35,685 nt of DNA from Minisyncoccota bacterium (GCA_021734685.1 JAIPIL010000003.1:1-35685); one strand, 5' to 3'; shown: positions 23,801-31,585, numbered from the stretch's first letter. Made by a program: numbers and translations. The notes: generated from the letters alone by a model not told the origin.

Positions 23801-25179
23801 ACTTCCAAGCAAGTAGTTTTATCGTTCATAATAGCGGAGGTATGCAACGCTACTTAAAGCAGTTGAAGCCTTCAAATATTGAAGAGATTATTGCTATGAT
23901 CTCTCTTTATCGTCCTGGTCCGATGAAGTTTCTTCCTGACTACATTGCAAGAAAAAACAAAAAGAAAGAGATTGTTTACCTCCACCCTTCTTTGGAGCCG
24001 ATTCTGAAGCCAACTTACGGAGTGCTTGTTTTCCAAGAACAAGTAATGCAGATCGCAACCGACTTGGCTGGGTTTAGTAAAGAAGAAGCTGATACCTTAA
24101 GAAAAGCGATCGGTAAAAAGATAAAAGAACTGATGGATAAGAAGAAAGGACAGTTTATAGAAGGAATGGGGCAAAACAAAATAAATGAAAAAATTGCAAG
24201 AGAGATATGGGAGTGGATAGAACCGTTTGCGCAGTACTCTTTCAACAAAAGTCACGCAGCAGCTTACGCTCAGATCGCTTATCAAACCGCGTATCTGAAG
24301 GCTCACTACCCTCGTGAATTTATGTCTGCTCTTTTAACTGCGGATCAAGGAGATACTGAAAGAGTTGGTTTTCTTATTAACGGCTGTAAAAAAATGAAGA
24401 TAGAAGTTCTTCCTCCTGATATCAACGAAAGTTTTATGGGGTTCAGTGTTGTTCCTGATAAAAACGAAATCCGTTTCGGATTATCAGCAATTAAAAATGT
24501 TGGAGACAAGGTAGTTGAAGTTATCGTAAAAGAAAGAAAAGAAAACGGAGAATTTAAATCACTTGATGATTTCCTCTCCCGAATCCAACCACCAACTCTA
24601 AACAAAAAGTCACTGGAAAGTTTAGTGAAGTCAGGCTCTTTTGATCGTTTCAAACCACGAGAAGACCTTATCTATAACCTTGAACGATTATTAGAATACA
24701 GCAGAGAAAAGGGAAAGTGTAAAGATAATGGACAGTCAGGATTATTTGATACGGATCTTACAGAGTGTGAGCTTAGTTTAGAGAAAGCCCCTGAAGTTAA
24801 CCATCAAGAAAAACTAAAGTGGGAGAAAGAGCTACTTGGTCTTTTTGTTACTGGACATCCGTTAGAATATCTGAAAGAAAAAACAAGAAACGGCGGAATT
24901 ACAATTAAAGAAGCAAAAAAACAGATAACCGACACTCGAGTAAGAGTTGGAGTTGTTATCTCGGCAATTAAAAAAATAACCACAAAAAAAGGTGATCCGA
25001 TGCTCTTTATTACTGTTGAAGATCTTGAAGAGACGATGGAAGTGATCGTTTTTCCAAAAACCCTTGAAAGCAACGGAACAATCTTTGAAGAAGGAAGATC
25101 AGTCTTCATATCAGGAAAGATAAACAACCGCGACGAAGTACCAAAAATAATATGCGAAACCGCAATGCCGATAGAATAA
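20890..25179 (+). CDS. dnaE: DNA polymerase III alpha subunit, interrupted by an intein
   Basis: A 1429-residue precursor; removal of the intein (607-981) would leave a 1054-residue replicative polymerase. The PHP domain opens with HLHVHTEYSLLDG. The palm has GPGRGSAGGS and LPDIDLDFADKRRDE, with catalytic Asp402 and Asp404 (equivalent to E. coli Asp401/Asp403); the third acidic residue is in LLKMDLLGLKNL. After the intein, RYLKQLKPSNIEE, SLYRPGPM and FNKSHAAAYAQIAYQTA follow. A helix-hairpin-helix region and OB-fold domain (VGVVISAIKKITTKKGDPM) close the protein. It is divergent from rnhB. No Shine-Dalgarno is evident before the ATG. Confidence 0.97.
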   Translation: MSFTHLHVHTEYSLLDGLTKLDDLLDYVKENGMDAVAITDHGVLYGAIEFYKKAKKAGVKPIIGCEVYVAFDGMHNKRPNIDNKSNHLVLLAKNIKGYQNLVRLVSKAHLEGFYYKPRIDNQLLEEHTEGLICLSACLKGKIPQLVLSGKYDEAKKLALHYKNIFEKDSFYLEIQNHPNTPDQEKANKELVRISKETGIPLVATCDSHYLRPEDAETQDILMSIGTGSDINNPDRMSIIHDDFSMPAPEKMKELFKNVPEAVENTEKIKDLCNLEIELGKRILPYFPLEEGKTANDMLQELCEKGIPEKYRPEQEEEVKKRLKEEMDVIVGADLSSYFLVVQDFTVWSKKNNIVVGPGRGSAGGSIVAYLIGITNIDPLHYGLIFERFLNPGRAKVSLPDIDLDFADKRRDEVISYIGERYGKDRVAQIITFGTMAAKAAIRDVGRTLGYPYAYCDKVAKMIPLGANLKETKEKIADFRQLYDTDEKARRMIDQAEKLEGVVRHASTHACGLVISNNPLTDIAPLQHPTNNGEGVLTQYAMESVEDLGLLKMDLLGLKNLTILENTLKRIYAISKKDIDLEKIPLDDKEAFKILKQGNTVGVFQLECLSGDTIISNTTIEKLYKRKDKKRITSLYLDEGKIHLNEILDVVSSGKRKVYTLITENNRYIKATKGHRFLTKDGWKELKDIRVGETVLMREKAKHLVYRRCELCKKQIYGNPRKEAKFCYRCSALTYKNPSKPISREKIKKARVEFYANGGKPWNTGLTKENSDIWRETSKKIATALTGKTLEDRYGKEKADKIKKRMSERFSGSKNPMFGKTPPHGKRGFRKDLGHFVRSSWEADFARILKLYNLDYQYEPKTFPLTRENGEIINYTPDFYVPSKNTFYEIKGFLRHPDKEKIELFEKQYPQYNFVLVNNTLFAELALKYKTLINWECPQIPKKGFSFVKIKEIKYSGVEETYDIKMKSPANNFQASSFIVHNSGGMQRYLKQLKPSNIEEIIAMISLYRPGPMKFLPDYIARKNKKKEIVYLHPSLEPILKPTYGVLVFQEQVMQIATDLAGFSKEEADTLRKAIGKKIKELMDKKKGQFIEGMGQNKINEKIAREIWEWIEPFAQYSFNKSHAAAYAQIAYQTAYLKAHYPREFMSALLTADQGDTERVGFLINGCKKMKIEVLPPDINESFMGFSVVPDKNEIRFGLSAIKNVGDKVVEVIVKERKENGEFKSLDDFLSRIQPPTLNKKSLESLVKSGSFDRFKPREDLIYNLERLLEYSREKGKCKDNGQSGLFDTDLTECELSLEKAPEVNHQEKLKWEKELLGLFVTGHPLEYLKEKTRNGGITIKEAKKQITDTRVRVGVVISAIKKITTKKGDPMLFITVEDLEETMEVIVFPKTLESNGTIFEEGRSVFISGKINNRDEVPKIICETAMPIE
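22708..23832 (+). mobile_element. DnaE intein with NUMOD3-like repeats and PD-(D/E)XK homing nuclease
   Basis: A 375-residue in-frame protein intron between extein sequences GVFQLE and SGGMQRYLK. Splicing residues are present: Cys1 in CLSGDT, the TKGH block B histidine, and a terminal VHN followed by Ser as +1 nucleophile (Ser982). In the middle is a likely zinc finger (CELCKKQ...CYRC), then NUMOD3-like DNA-binding motifs (GGKPWNTGLTKE, SGSKNPMFGK). A VSR/PD-(D/E)XK-type nuclease follows: SSWEADFARIL, YTPDF with Asp877, and YEIKG with Glu888 and Lys890. All catalytic positions look intact, so it could still be mobile. The site is a highly conserved part of DnaE, typical for inteins. Confidence 0.93.
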
Positions 25180-25230
25180 ATAATATAAAATTTTCAATTT
25201 TCAATTTGGCAATTTTCAAAACAATCATCT

Positions 25231-25316
25231 GTCATTCTGAACGAAGCGTAGCGTAGTGAAGAATCCCACTGTTTTTGCAGTAACTTGAGATTCTTCGGCT
25301 ACCGCCTCAGAATGAC
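25231..25316. repeat. Palindromic intergenic repeat element
   Basis: The outer arms GTCATTCTGA (25231-25240) and TCAGAATGAC (25307-25316) are exact inverted copies, and the inner arms GAAGAATC (25258-25265) and GATTCTTC (25289-25296) nest inside them. The unit could fold into an 86-base cruciform. It resembles short non-autonomous repeats scattered in many genomes and may also end dnaE transcription. Confidence 0.7.
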
Positions 25317-25344
25317 GGTGGGATGTCATTCCCACCCCTCCCTT

Positions 25345-25370
25345 GTCATTCCCGCGAAGGCGGGAATCCA
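25345..25370. repeat. Short REP-like palindrome
   Basis: ATTCCCGC and GCGGGAAT (25348-25367) form an 8-bp stem around GAAG, preceded by GTC. The same GTCATTCC head occurs at 25325 and begins the larger repeat at 25231, so these are related units in tandem. It is much richer in G+C than its surroundings. Confidence 0.65.
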
Positions 25371-25406
25371 GTTTTGGATTTTGAATTTTGGTTATTGGTG
25401 CTTATT

Positions 25407-25434
25407 TAGGATTTGGTGCTTAGGATTTGGTGCT
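25407..25434. repeat. Tandem 14-base repeat
   Basis: TAGGATTTGGTGCT occurs twice back to back, and a partial copy (TTGGTGCTTA) precedes it at 25395. Together with the palindromes it fills the 331-base gap between dnaE and thrS; no gene is evident in that gap. Confidence 0.7.
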
Positions 25435-25446
25435 TTTCCATATATA

Positions 25447-25475
25447 TTGTCAAACGACGCTTTTAGTACTAAAAT
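25447..25475 (+). promoter_or_regulatory. Promoter of thrS operon
   Basis: TTGTCA (25447-25452), a 17-base spacer and TAAAAT (25470-25475), 35 bases before the thrS start. No T-box motif lies in this leader, unlike glyS. Confidence 0.65.
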
Positions 25476-25510
25476 GTACTTATCACTATTAATAAATTAA
25501 AAATTACAAT

Positions 25511-27238
25511 ATGTCTGAAAATAATATTGAGAAAGTTAGGCACTCGCTTGCTCACATTCTTGCTTGTGCTATAAAAGAAATGTATCCGGAAGCAAAAATC
25601 GGAGTTGGTCCAGCAATTGACAACGGTTTTTACTATGATTTTGACAACATAAATATCAGTGAAACAGATCTTCCAAAGATTGAGAAAAATATGCGAAAAA
25701 TCATTAAAAAAGGAGTTGTTTTTGAAAAACAAGTTGTTGACAGAAAAGAAGCAGAAAAAATCTTTAAAGATGAACCATACAAGTTAGAACTTCTTAATGA
25801 TATTGAAGAAGAAGAGATTTCTATTTATAAAAGTGGAGATTTTGTTGATCTCTGTTCTGGCCCTCATATTGAAAATTCAAAAGAAATAAACCCTGAAGGA
25901 TTTAAGCTTGAACGAACTGCTGGTGCTTACTTTAAAGGATCAGAAGACAACAAGATGCTTCAAAGGATATACGGATTGGCATTTGAAGACAAAGAAAAAC
26001 TTCAAGATTACATCGCAAAAAAAGAAGATGCCGAAAAAAGAGACCATCGAAAGATAGGAAAAAAACTAGAACTCTTTATGTTTGATGATGAGGTTGGACA
26101 AGGTCTCCCCCTTTATCTTCCAAACGGAGGAATGCTTCGCTATCTGTTAATGAACTTTGCAATGGAAACTTATCTTGATCACGGATATGAGATTGTTTCA
26201 ACTCCTCACATCGCAAGAGAAGATCTTTGGAAAAGATCAGGGCATTTAGAGCTTTATGCAGAAGATATGTATAGTCCAATATCAGTTGATGATAAAAACT
26301 ACCGCTTGAAACCAATGAACTGCCCTTTCCATGTTAAGATGTATAACTTAAGAAAAAGAAGCTACCGAGAACTTCCTTTAAGATGGGCAGAGATGGGAAC
26401 TGTTTACCGTTATGAAAAATCAGGAGAGTTGCACGGATTAACAAGACCACGAGGATTCACTCAAGACGATGCCCACATTATTTGTACTGAAGATCAGCTT
26501 TTCCAAGAAGTTATAAACGCCTTAAAACTGGTTCAGTATATATACAAAACACTGGGAATGGAAGATCTGAAATTTAAACTGTCAGTTAGAGACCCAAAAA
26601 ACATTGATAAGTATTTTGGAGACAATAAAGATTGGGAAGAAGCAGAAAAATCACTTAAAAGAGCAATTAATGAAGTTTCCTCTTCTGGATATGAGATTGA
26701 CGAAGGTGGTGCTGTTTTTTACGCTCCAAAAATTGATATTGACGCCGTAGATGCTGTTGGAAGAAGTTGGCAGTTGTCAACAATTCAGGTTGATTTTAAT
26801 CTTCCTTACCGTTTTGATATGACCTACATCAATGAAAATGGAGAAGAAAAGACTCCGTTTATGATTCACCGCGCTCTCCTCGGTTCTTTGGAAAGGTTCT
26901 TAGGCGTTTACATAGAACACACTGAAGGAAACTTTCCTGTTTGGTTATCTCCAAAACAGGTTCTTGTCATCCCTGTTTCTGAAAAATTCGCTGATTATGC
27001 CGAAGAAGTTTTATCAGCATTAAGAAAAAAAAGAATAAGAGCATCTTTAAGTGGAGAAAACGAAACTTTGGGAAAAAAAATAAGAAACGGAGAAGTGCAA
27101 AAAGTGCCATATCTTGTTGTGGTTGGAGAGAAAGAAAAAAATGAAAAAACAGTTAGCGTCCGATATCATGGAAAAGACGAAGGAGTTATTAACCTTGATG
27201 ATTTTGTTAAAAAATTAAAAGAAGAATCAAGTATATAA
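25511..27238 (+). CDS. thrS: Threonyl-tRNA synthetase without TGS domain
   Basis: A class II synthetase of 575 residues charging tRNA-Thr. It begins directly in the editing domain (VRHSLAHILACAIKEMYP, with the HxxxH pair; later DLCSGPHI), so the N-terminal TGS domain of standard ThrRS (about 640 residues) is absent. The catalytic core is complete: MNCPFHVKMY, RYEKSGELHGLTRPRGF, TQDDAHIIC and motif 3 at HRALLGSLERFLGVY. The anticodon-binding domain starts at SPKQVLVIPVSEK. No upstream in-frame start would restore a TGS domain. Its stop overlaps the next start (TAATG). Confidence 0.97.
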   Translation: MSENNIEKVRHSLAHILACAIKEMYPEAKIGVGPAIDNGFYYDFDNINISETDLPKIEKNMRKIIKKGVVFEKQVVDRKEAEKIFKDEPYKLELLNDIEEEEISIYKSGDFVDLCSGPHIENSKEINPEGFKLERTAGAYFKGSEDNKMLQRIYGLAFEDKEKLQDYIAKKEDAEKRDHRKIGKKLELFMFDDEVGQGLPLYLPNGGMLRYLLMNFAMETYLDHGYEIVSTPHIAREDLWKRSGHLELYAEDMYSPISVDDKNYRLKPMNCPFHVKMYNLRKRSYRELPLRWAEMGTVYRYEKSGELHGLTRPRGFTQDDAHIICTEDQLFQEVINALKLVQYIYKTLGMEDLKFKLSVRDPKNIDKYFGDNKDWEEAEKSLKRAINEVSSSGYEIDEGGAVFYAPKIDIDAVDAVGRSWQLSTIQVDFNLPYRFDMTYINENGEEKTPFMIHRALLGSLERFLGVYIEHTEGNFPVWLSPKQVLVIPVSEKFADYAEEVLSALRKKRIRASLSGENETLGKKIRNGEVQKVPYLVVVGEKEKNEKTVSVRYHGKDEGVINLDDFVKKLKEESSI

Positions 27239-28788
27239 TGGCAAAAATATCTCCTTTAACTCAAAAAATAATAAAGGATTTCTCCAGAGAAAAAAAATCT
27301 TCCAAAAAGAAGAGTGATTATTTTGTTAGGATAGAAAGAACCCCTAGAAACAGTGTTTTTAGAAATAAGATGATTGAAAAAGGAGAAAAAGGAGAAAAGC
27401 GAGCTTTAAGAAGAAAAGTAGTTGTATTTTTTTTAAGAAAAAGATTGTTTAGTAAAGATCTTTTACAGACAAACCCAAAAAGCAACGCTCGTCTTCTTTT
27501 TGCTGAAATAATTAGCCGTGGATATCTCTCAAAAAACAAAATTAAAAACTTAAAATTTCAAAAAGTTAGCGCTGTTCTGGAAAAATATTCCTATCTTTTA
27601 AGACACTCTCCTGATCAAAGGATGGGTTTTAAGTGGTGGATTATTGAGGTTGCTTCTTGTGAATTAGAAGAAGTTATATGGTCAGCAAAAGAAGAGAAAA
27701 TATTTACCTCGTATATGGCTCGCTATTTGATGGAAGAAGCCGAGATTGAAAGTAGTTCAAAAAAAATAAATAGCACTTTTTTATTTCGGATATCATCAAA
27801 AAAAGCAATCTTTAAGGGAGTAGATCTTCCGGTTTTCAGTTACTACTTTATAAAAAACAAATATCCTTTCTGGAGTGAGGCGTCAGAAAAGGATCTTGAA
27901 AAAGTAATAACAACAATCAGTGAAGACAAGGAAGATATTGAAAAAGAGTTTAGAGGCACTGCCTATAAGAAAGTTTTTCTTTTTTGCAAAAAAAACACCC
28001 TCCCCTTTCTTGCTATAAAAGATCTTTTCAATCAAAATTCAAAAAAAATAAAGAGTCTTCTTTCTGATCCACAAGAAGTAGAAAAGGAAGTTAAAAAAAT
28101 ATACGAAGAAAAGAAAAAGGAAGTTGAAAAAACAATTTACCTCTCTACAACAACTCTTGCTTTCTTTTTATTTATTTTTAATTTTTCCTTTTTCAATTTC
28201 ACTGTTAATAATTTTGACGCTCTTATCGGCGTCTTCCTCCTCCCTTTCCTTGTTCTACTTCTAACTGTAAGCACTTCCCTTCCTCTTGATAAAAACAAAA
28301 ACAAACTATTATTAAAGGTGATTGATATTGTTTATAAAAAAGAAAACAAAGAAAAAAGAAAAATATCTTTAAAGAAGCATAAGAAAAGTGTTGTTTTTGC
28401 GATAAATATGTTCTATTCTTTATTTTTTGTTGTTTTAATCGCTCTTTTTATTTTCATTCTTTTTATTGTGGAGATGAAGACAAGCAACTCTTTTGTTTTC
28501 TTTTTTCTTCTTCTCTTATCATCTTTCCTTATGGTAAAAATAAGAAAAAAAGTAAAAGATCTTTTTGTAATAGAAAAGAAAGAGAAGATAACAGAAGTTG
28601 CCCTTGATGCTCTTTCTTTTCCTTTAATAAAGGTAGAAAAAGCACTTGAAATTAACGAAAAAAAATGTCACCCTGCTTTTATAATAACTGAAGCATTAAT
28701 AAAAATGAGAAAAAAAGATATTGTTGATCTTTTTAATAACTGGAAGTTGAAGTTAAAACAAAAAAAAGAAAAAATATACGAAATTTAA
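27238..28788 (+). CDS. Hypothetical multi-pass membrane protein
   Basis: A 516-residue protein I do not recognise. The first roughly 295 residues are highly basic and helical (start MAKISPLTQKIIKDFSREKK) with no visible enzyme motif. A charged stretch (about 280-298) then leads into four hydrophobic segments at about 301-322, 326-348, 384-412 and 416-434, and a Lys-rich cytoplasmic tail. The architecture of a large cytosolic head plus two membrane hairpins could suit a membrane scaffold or transport accessory. It is translationally coupled to thrS (TAATG) and followed 3 bases later by miaB, so it is made with translation genes. Function unknown. Confidence 0.85.
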   Translation: MAKISPLTQKIIKDFSREKKSSKKKSDYFVRIERTPRNSVFRNKMIEKGEKGEKRALRRKVVVFFLRKRLFSKDLLQTNPKSNARLLFAEIISRGYLSKNKIKNLKFQKVSAVLEKYSYLLRHSPDQRMGFKWWIIEVASCELEEVIWSAKEEKIFTSYMARYLMEEAEIESSSKKINSTFLFRISSKKAIFKGVDLPVFSYYFIKNKYPFWSEASEKDLEKVITTISEDKEDIEKEFRGTAYKKVFLFCKKNTLPFLAIKDLFNQNSKKIKSLLSDPQEVEKEVKKIYEEKKKEVEKTIYLSTTTLAFFLFIFNFSFFNFTVNNFDALIGVFLLPFLVLLLTVSTSLPLDKNKNKLLLKVIDIVYKKENKEKRKISLKKHKKSVVFAINMFYSLFFVVLIALFIFILFIVEMKTSNSFVFFFLLLLSSFLMVKIRKKVKDLFVIEKKEKITEVALDALSFPLIKVEKALEINEKKCHPAFIITEALIKMRKKDIVDLFNNWKLKLKQKKEKIYEI

Positions 28789-28791
28789 ACT

Positions 28792-30021
28792 ATGAAATAT
28801 CACATAATAACATACGGCTGTCAGATGAACGAAAGTGACAGCGAAAGAGTATCATCATTTTTCCAAGAAAACGGACTCTTGGAGGGAGATGAAGAAGAAG
28901 CTGATGTTATCATCTTTACTGCTTGCAGTATTCGTCAGTCAGCGATAGACAGAGTTATCGCAAGAGGAAAAGAGATAAAGAAAAAAAAGGAAAAGCCAGT
29001 AACAATTCTTACAGGATGTGTTCTTGAAGAAGATAAAAAAAGTTTATCTTCTATTTTTGATTACATTTTAGATATTAACGACCTCCCTCACTGGCCACTT
29101 CCCTTTCTTAGCAAAAGCAGTAAACAATACTTTGAAATCGTTCCAAAAAGAAACGGTATTAGTGCCTACATATCAATTATGACTGGTTGTGACAACTTCT
29201 GCACATACTGTGTTGTTCCTTATACTAGAGGAAGAGTATCTTGTCGTCCAACAAAAGAAGTTTTAAAAGAAGTTGAAGAGGCCGTAGAAGAAGGACACAA
29301 AGAGATCTGGTTTCTCGGACAAAATGTAAACGCCTATAAAGAAGAACTAACTTTTGGAGAACTACTAAAAGAAACAAACAAAATAAAAGGTGATTTCTGG
29401 ATAAGGTTTACCAGCTCTCATCCAAACGATTTTACCGATGATATGATTGAGGCGATGAAAAACTGCAAAAAAGTAACCAACTACCTAAACCTTCCTGTTC
29501 AATCTGGAAACGACGAGATTTTGAAAAAAATGAACAGACCATACAACATTTCAGAGTATAAAAAAATTATTACAAAAGTAAAAGAAGAAGTCCCCGATGT
29601 GTTTATATCAACCGACATAATTGTTGGTTTTCCCGGAGAAACAGAAAAACACTTCCGAAGTACCCTAAATCTCTTTAACGAAATCTTGTTTGATATGATA
29701 TACATCGGAAAATACTCTCCCCGAAAACAAACTGTTGCCTATAAGATGAAAGAAACAGTTTCTCCAAGCGAAAAAAAGAGAAGAGAAAAGGTTTTAAATG
29801 AACTACTAAAAGAAAGTAATCTTGAAAAAAACAAGCAATATATTGGAAAAAAATTAAAAGTGCTGGTTACTAACTCTAATAGTAAAGGATTACTGGTTGG
29901 AAAAACAAAAAACTACAAAAGCGTTAGTTTCAAAGGAAGTAAAAAACTGATCGGCAGTTTTGTTGATGTTAAAATAAATGACTACTCTCTATGGGGATTA
30001 AAAGGAACAAAGATAAGTTAA
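28792..30021 (+). CDS. miaB: tRNA-2-methylthio-N6-dimethylallyladenosine synthase
   Basis: A 409-residue radical SAM methylthiotransferase that adds the methylthio group to i6A37 of tRNAs. The N-terminal domain has the three cluster cysteines (YGCQMNESDSE, FTACSIRQSA, LTGCVLEE). The radical SAM CxxxCxxC is in MTGCDNFCTYCVVPYTRGR. The TRAM RNA-binding domain is at the C terminus (from about residue 345). It is slightly short for the family (about 430-470) but lacks no key motif. It overlaps miaA by 31 bases, matching their consecutive steps on the same adenosine. Confidence 0.96.
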   Translation: MKYHIITYGCQMNESDSERVSSFFQENGLLEGDEEEADVIIFTACSIRQSAIDRVIARGKEIKKKKEKPVTILTGCVLEEDKKSLSSIFDYILDINDLPHWPLPFLSKSSKQYFEIVPKRNGISAYISIMTGCDNFCTYCVVPYTRGRVSCRPTKEVLKEVEEAVEEGHKEIWFLGQNVNAYKEELTFGELLKETNKIKGDFWIRFTSSHPNDFTDDMIEAMKNCKKVTNYLNLPVQSGNDEILKKMNRPYNISEYKKIITKVKEEVPDVFISTDIIVGFPGETEKHFRSTLNLFNEILFDMIYIGKYSPRKQTVAYKMKETVSPSEKKRREKVLNELLKESNLEKNKQYIGKKLKVLVTNSNSKGLLVGKTKNYKSVSFKGSKKLIGSFVDVKINDYSLWGLKGTKIS

Positions 30022-30896
30022 AAGTTGTTGTTGTCTTAGGACCAACCTCTTCTGGAAAAAGTGATCTCGCCGTTGAGATCTCTAAAAAGTTTAACGGCGA
30101 AGTTATATCAGCTGATTCAAGGCAAGTTTACAAAAAGATGGATATCGGTTCTGGAAAAGTTACCGAAGAAGAGATGCAAGGAGTCCCCCACTATCTTCTT
30201 GATGTTGTTGATCCTAAAAAAAGATTTAGTGTTTCTGATTATAAAAAACTTGCTGAAAAAGCAGTAAAGCAGATTGCTGAAAAAGGAAAACTACCTATCG
30301 TTTGCGGAGGAACTGCTTTCTATATAAAAGCACTGATGGACGGGGTTGTTTTTCCTAAGGTTTCCCCTGATTGGACACTAAGAAGAAGATTGGAGAAAAA
30401 AACTACAGAAGAGCTTTATCAGGAGCTTGAAAAAAAAGATCCGCAAAGAGCGGAAAATATTGACTCTAAAAACAAAGTAAGGTTGATAAGAGCGTTAGAG
30501 ATAATATCAAAAACAAAAAAGCCAGTTCCTAAGGTAAAAGAGGAACCGCCATACAACTCACTATATATAGGAATAGATGTTGATCAAGAAGAATTAGAAG
30601 AGAGAATAGAAAAAAGACTGGACCGCCGAATTGAAGAAGGAATGATTGAAGAAGTTCGTAGCTTAAAAGAAGATGGCGTTTCGTGGGAACGGCTTGAAGA
30701 GTTAGGATTAGAGTATCGCTGGATCGCTCGCTACCTCCAAGGGAAGATTGATTACGAAGAAGCAAAAGAGAGGCTGTCCACTGATATAAAAAAGTTTAGC
30801 AAAAGACAAAGAACATGGTGGCGAGGAGACGAAAGAATCCACTGGATAAAAAACCTAAAAGAAGCAGAAGATCTAGTCAACAGCTTTATAAAATAA
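29991..30896 (+). CDS. miaA: tRNA dimethylallyltransferase
   Basis: A 301-residue P-loop enzyme transferring the dimethylallyl group from DMAPP to A37 of tRNAs, giving i6A, the substrate of MiaB. The P-loop is VLGPTSSGKSDLAVE, followed by ISADSRQVYKKMDIG, the catalytic-loop GGTAFYIKALMDG and RLIRALEI. The C-terminal FSKRQRTWWRGDERIHW region is standard. The ATG lies inside miaB. DMAPP could come from Idi, encoded at 7694-8194. A hairpin terminator follows right after the stop. Confidence 0.96.
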   Translation: MGIKRNKDKLKVVVVLGPTSSGKSDLAVEISKKFNGEVISADSRQVYKKMDIGSGKVTEEEMQGVPHYLLDVVDPKKRFSVSDYKKLAEKAVKQIAEKGKLPIVCGGTAFYIKALMDGVVFPKVSPDWTLRRRLEKKTTEELYQELEKKDPQRAENIDSKNKVRLIRALEIISKTKKPVPKVKEEPPYNSLYIGIDVDQEELEERIEKRLDRRIEEGMIEEVRSLKEDGVSWERLEELGLEYRWIARYLQGKIDYEEAKERLSTDIKKFSKRQRTWWRGDERIHWIKNLKEAEDLVNSFIK

Positions 30897-30901
30897 AAAC
30901 A

Positions 30902-30926
30902 GGGGGTTGTGTAGAACAACCCCCTT
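30902..30926. terminator. Bidirectional terminator between miaA and the small operon
   Basis: A 9-bp GC-rich stem (30902-30910 with 30916-30924) with a 5-base loop. On the minus strand it is followed by TGTTTTTATTTT, ending the small two-gene operon; on the plus strand a weaker T tract follows, ending thrS-miaA. Confidence 0.8.
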
Positions 30927-30947
30927 TGGTTAAGGGCTCAAGTGTTT

Positions 30948-31151
30948 TCATATCGCCAGCACACTTTCCTCTGGCTCTAACGAGACACTCGAGACCCTTC
31001 TTTTATTGCTGTTGTTGTAAATGGCCGAAATTTCGGCCAAAGGAATGCTCTTCACGACCTCATCATCTCCCTGAGGCAAGAAAAAAAGCATTCCCCTCTC
31101 TATCCAATGTTCCTCGGTGGCACCATCAGGGCGCCGGATGGTAATTTTCAT
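30948..31151 (-). CDS. Small protein of unknown function (second gene of the unknown operon)
   Basis: A 67-residue protein beginning MKITIRRPDGATEEHWIERG. I choose the ATG at 31151 because AAAGGAGG lies 5 bases before it; two GTG codons just upstream are less likely. It seems to be a soluble beta-rich domain: a short N-terminal sheet, an acidic turn (QGDDEVVKSIPLAEI) and a Ser/Glu-rich end. No known family is recognised. It overlaps the upstream membrane-protein gene by 26 bases, so they are coupled. G+C is higher than in neighbouring genes. The strong ribosome site and the operon context favour a real gene. Confidence 0.65.
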   Translation of the reverse strand: MKITIRRPDGATEEHWIERGMLFFLPQGDDEVVKSIPLAEISAIYNNSNKRRVSSVSLEPEESVLAI

Positions 31152-31503
31152 CACCACCTCCTTTCTTAAAAGTTACCTTCATAGAGTCGCCGTCAACTAC
31201 GGCGATCATCTTATGCCTATTGCACAAGGTTTCGATTTCCTTCAGAGAAATATCATGCAGAGAAATCTCTTTTTTTCTGAGAAGAAAAATGACTTCTTCA
31301 ACCATCTCCTGAACTTCCTCCTTTTTCCAAAGAAGGATGAAGGGAGAGAAAAGAAAAATCCATTTCGGGGTATAGGCAATCAGCCCCGGATGAGAAGCGC
31401 TTTGATCAAAGACATATAGCATTCCACCAACAATCCAGGCACCAAAAGTAAAAGTAGAGAGAACACCTACAACGAACAAGCTTGTGAAAAGAACTGATTT
31501 CAT
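31126..31503 (-). CDS. Small membrane protein of unknown function
   Basis: A 125-residue protein when started at the ATG at 31503 (MKSVLFTSLFVVGVLSTFTF), which has AAAGGAG 7 bases upstream; the longer frame runs into the promoter. Two hydrophobic segments are visible at about residues 3-31 and 45-60, joined by FDQSASHPGLIAYTP, followed by a charged helix (WKKEEVQEMVEEVIFLL) and a basic-to-neutral C terminus with KKGGGDEN. The first segment could also be a signal anchor. No family is recognised. It is first in a two-gene operon with the strongest promoter in the window, suggesting high expression. Confidence 0.75.
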   Translation of the reverse strand: MKSVLFTSLFVVGVLSTFTFGAWIVGGMLYVFDQSASHPGLIAYTPKWIFLFSPFILLWKKEEVQEMVEEVIFLLRKKEISLHDISLKEIETLCNRHKMIAVVDGDSMKVTFKKGGGDENYHPAP

Positions 31504-31537
31504 ACTATTCTCCTTTTTTCGTTTCTGTTTATCGTAT

Positions 31538-31566
31538 ATTATATAAATAATAATGATATTTGTCAA
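31538..31566 (-). promoter_or_regulatory. Perfect consensus promoter of the small unknown operon
   Basis: TTGACA (31566-31561), a 17-base spacer and TATAAT (31543-31538): all twelve bases match the sigma-70 consensus at ideal spacing. It is the only such promoter I found in the window. It lies 35 bases before the start codon. Confidence 0.85.
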
Positions 31567-31585
31567 GAGAAAAACCATAAAACAA

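Noticed and set aside
25285-25500. 71-codon frame between dnaE and thrS
   Set aside because: It runs through palindromic and tandem repeats and has no ribosome binding site; its product reflects the repeats (for example VIPAKAGIQ from the REP-like unit).
25180-25510. CRISPR array
   Set aside because: The repeats are palindromic units of differing length and one short tandem pair, without regularly spaced unique spacers or cas genes.
30815-31144. 109-codon plus-strand frame after miaA
   Set aside because: It crosses the end of miaA and a terminator hairpin, and is antisense to the small operon, which has a promoter and ribosome binding sites.
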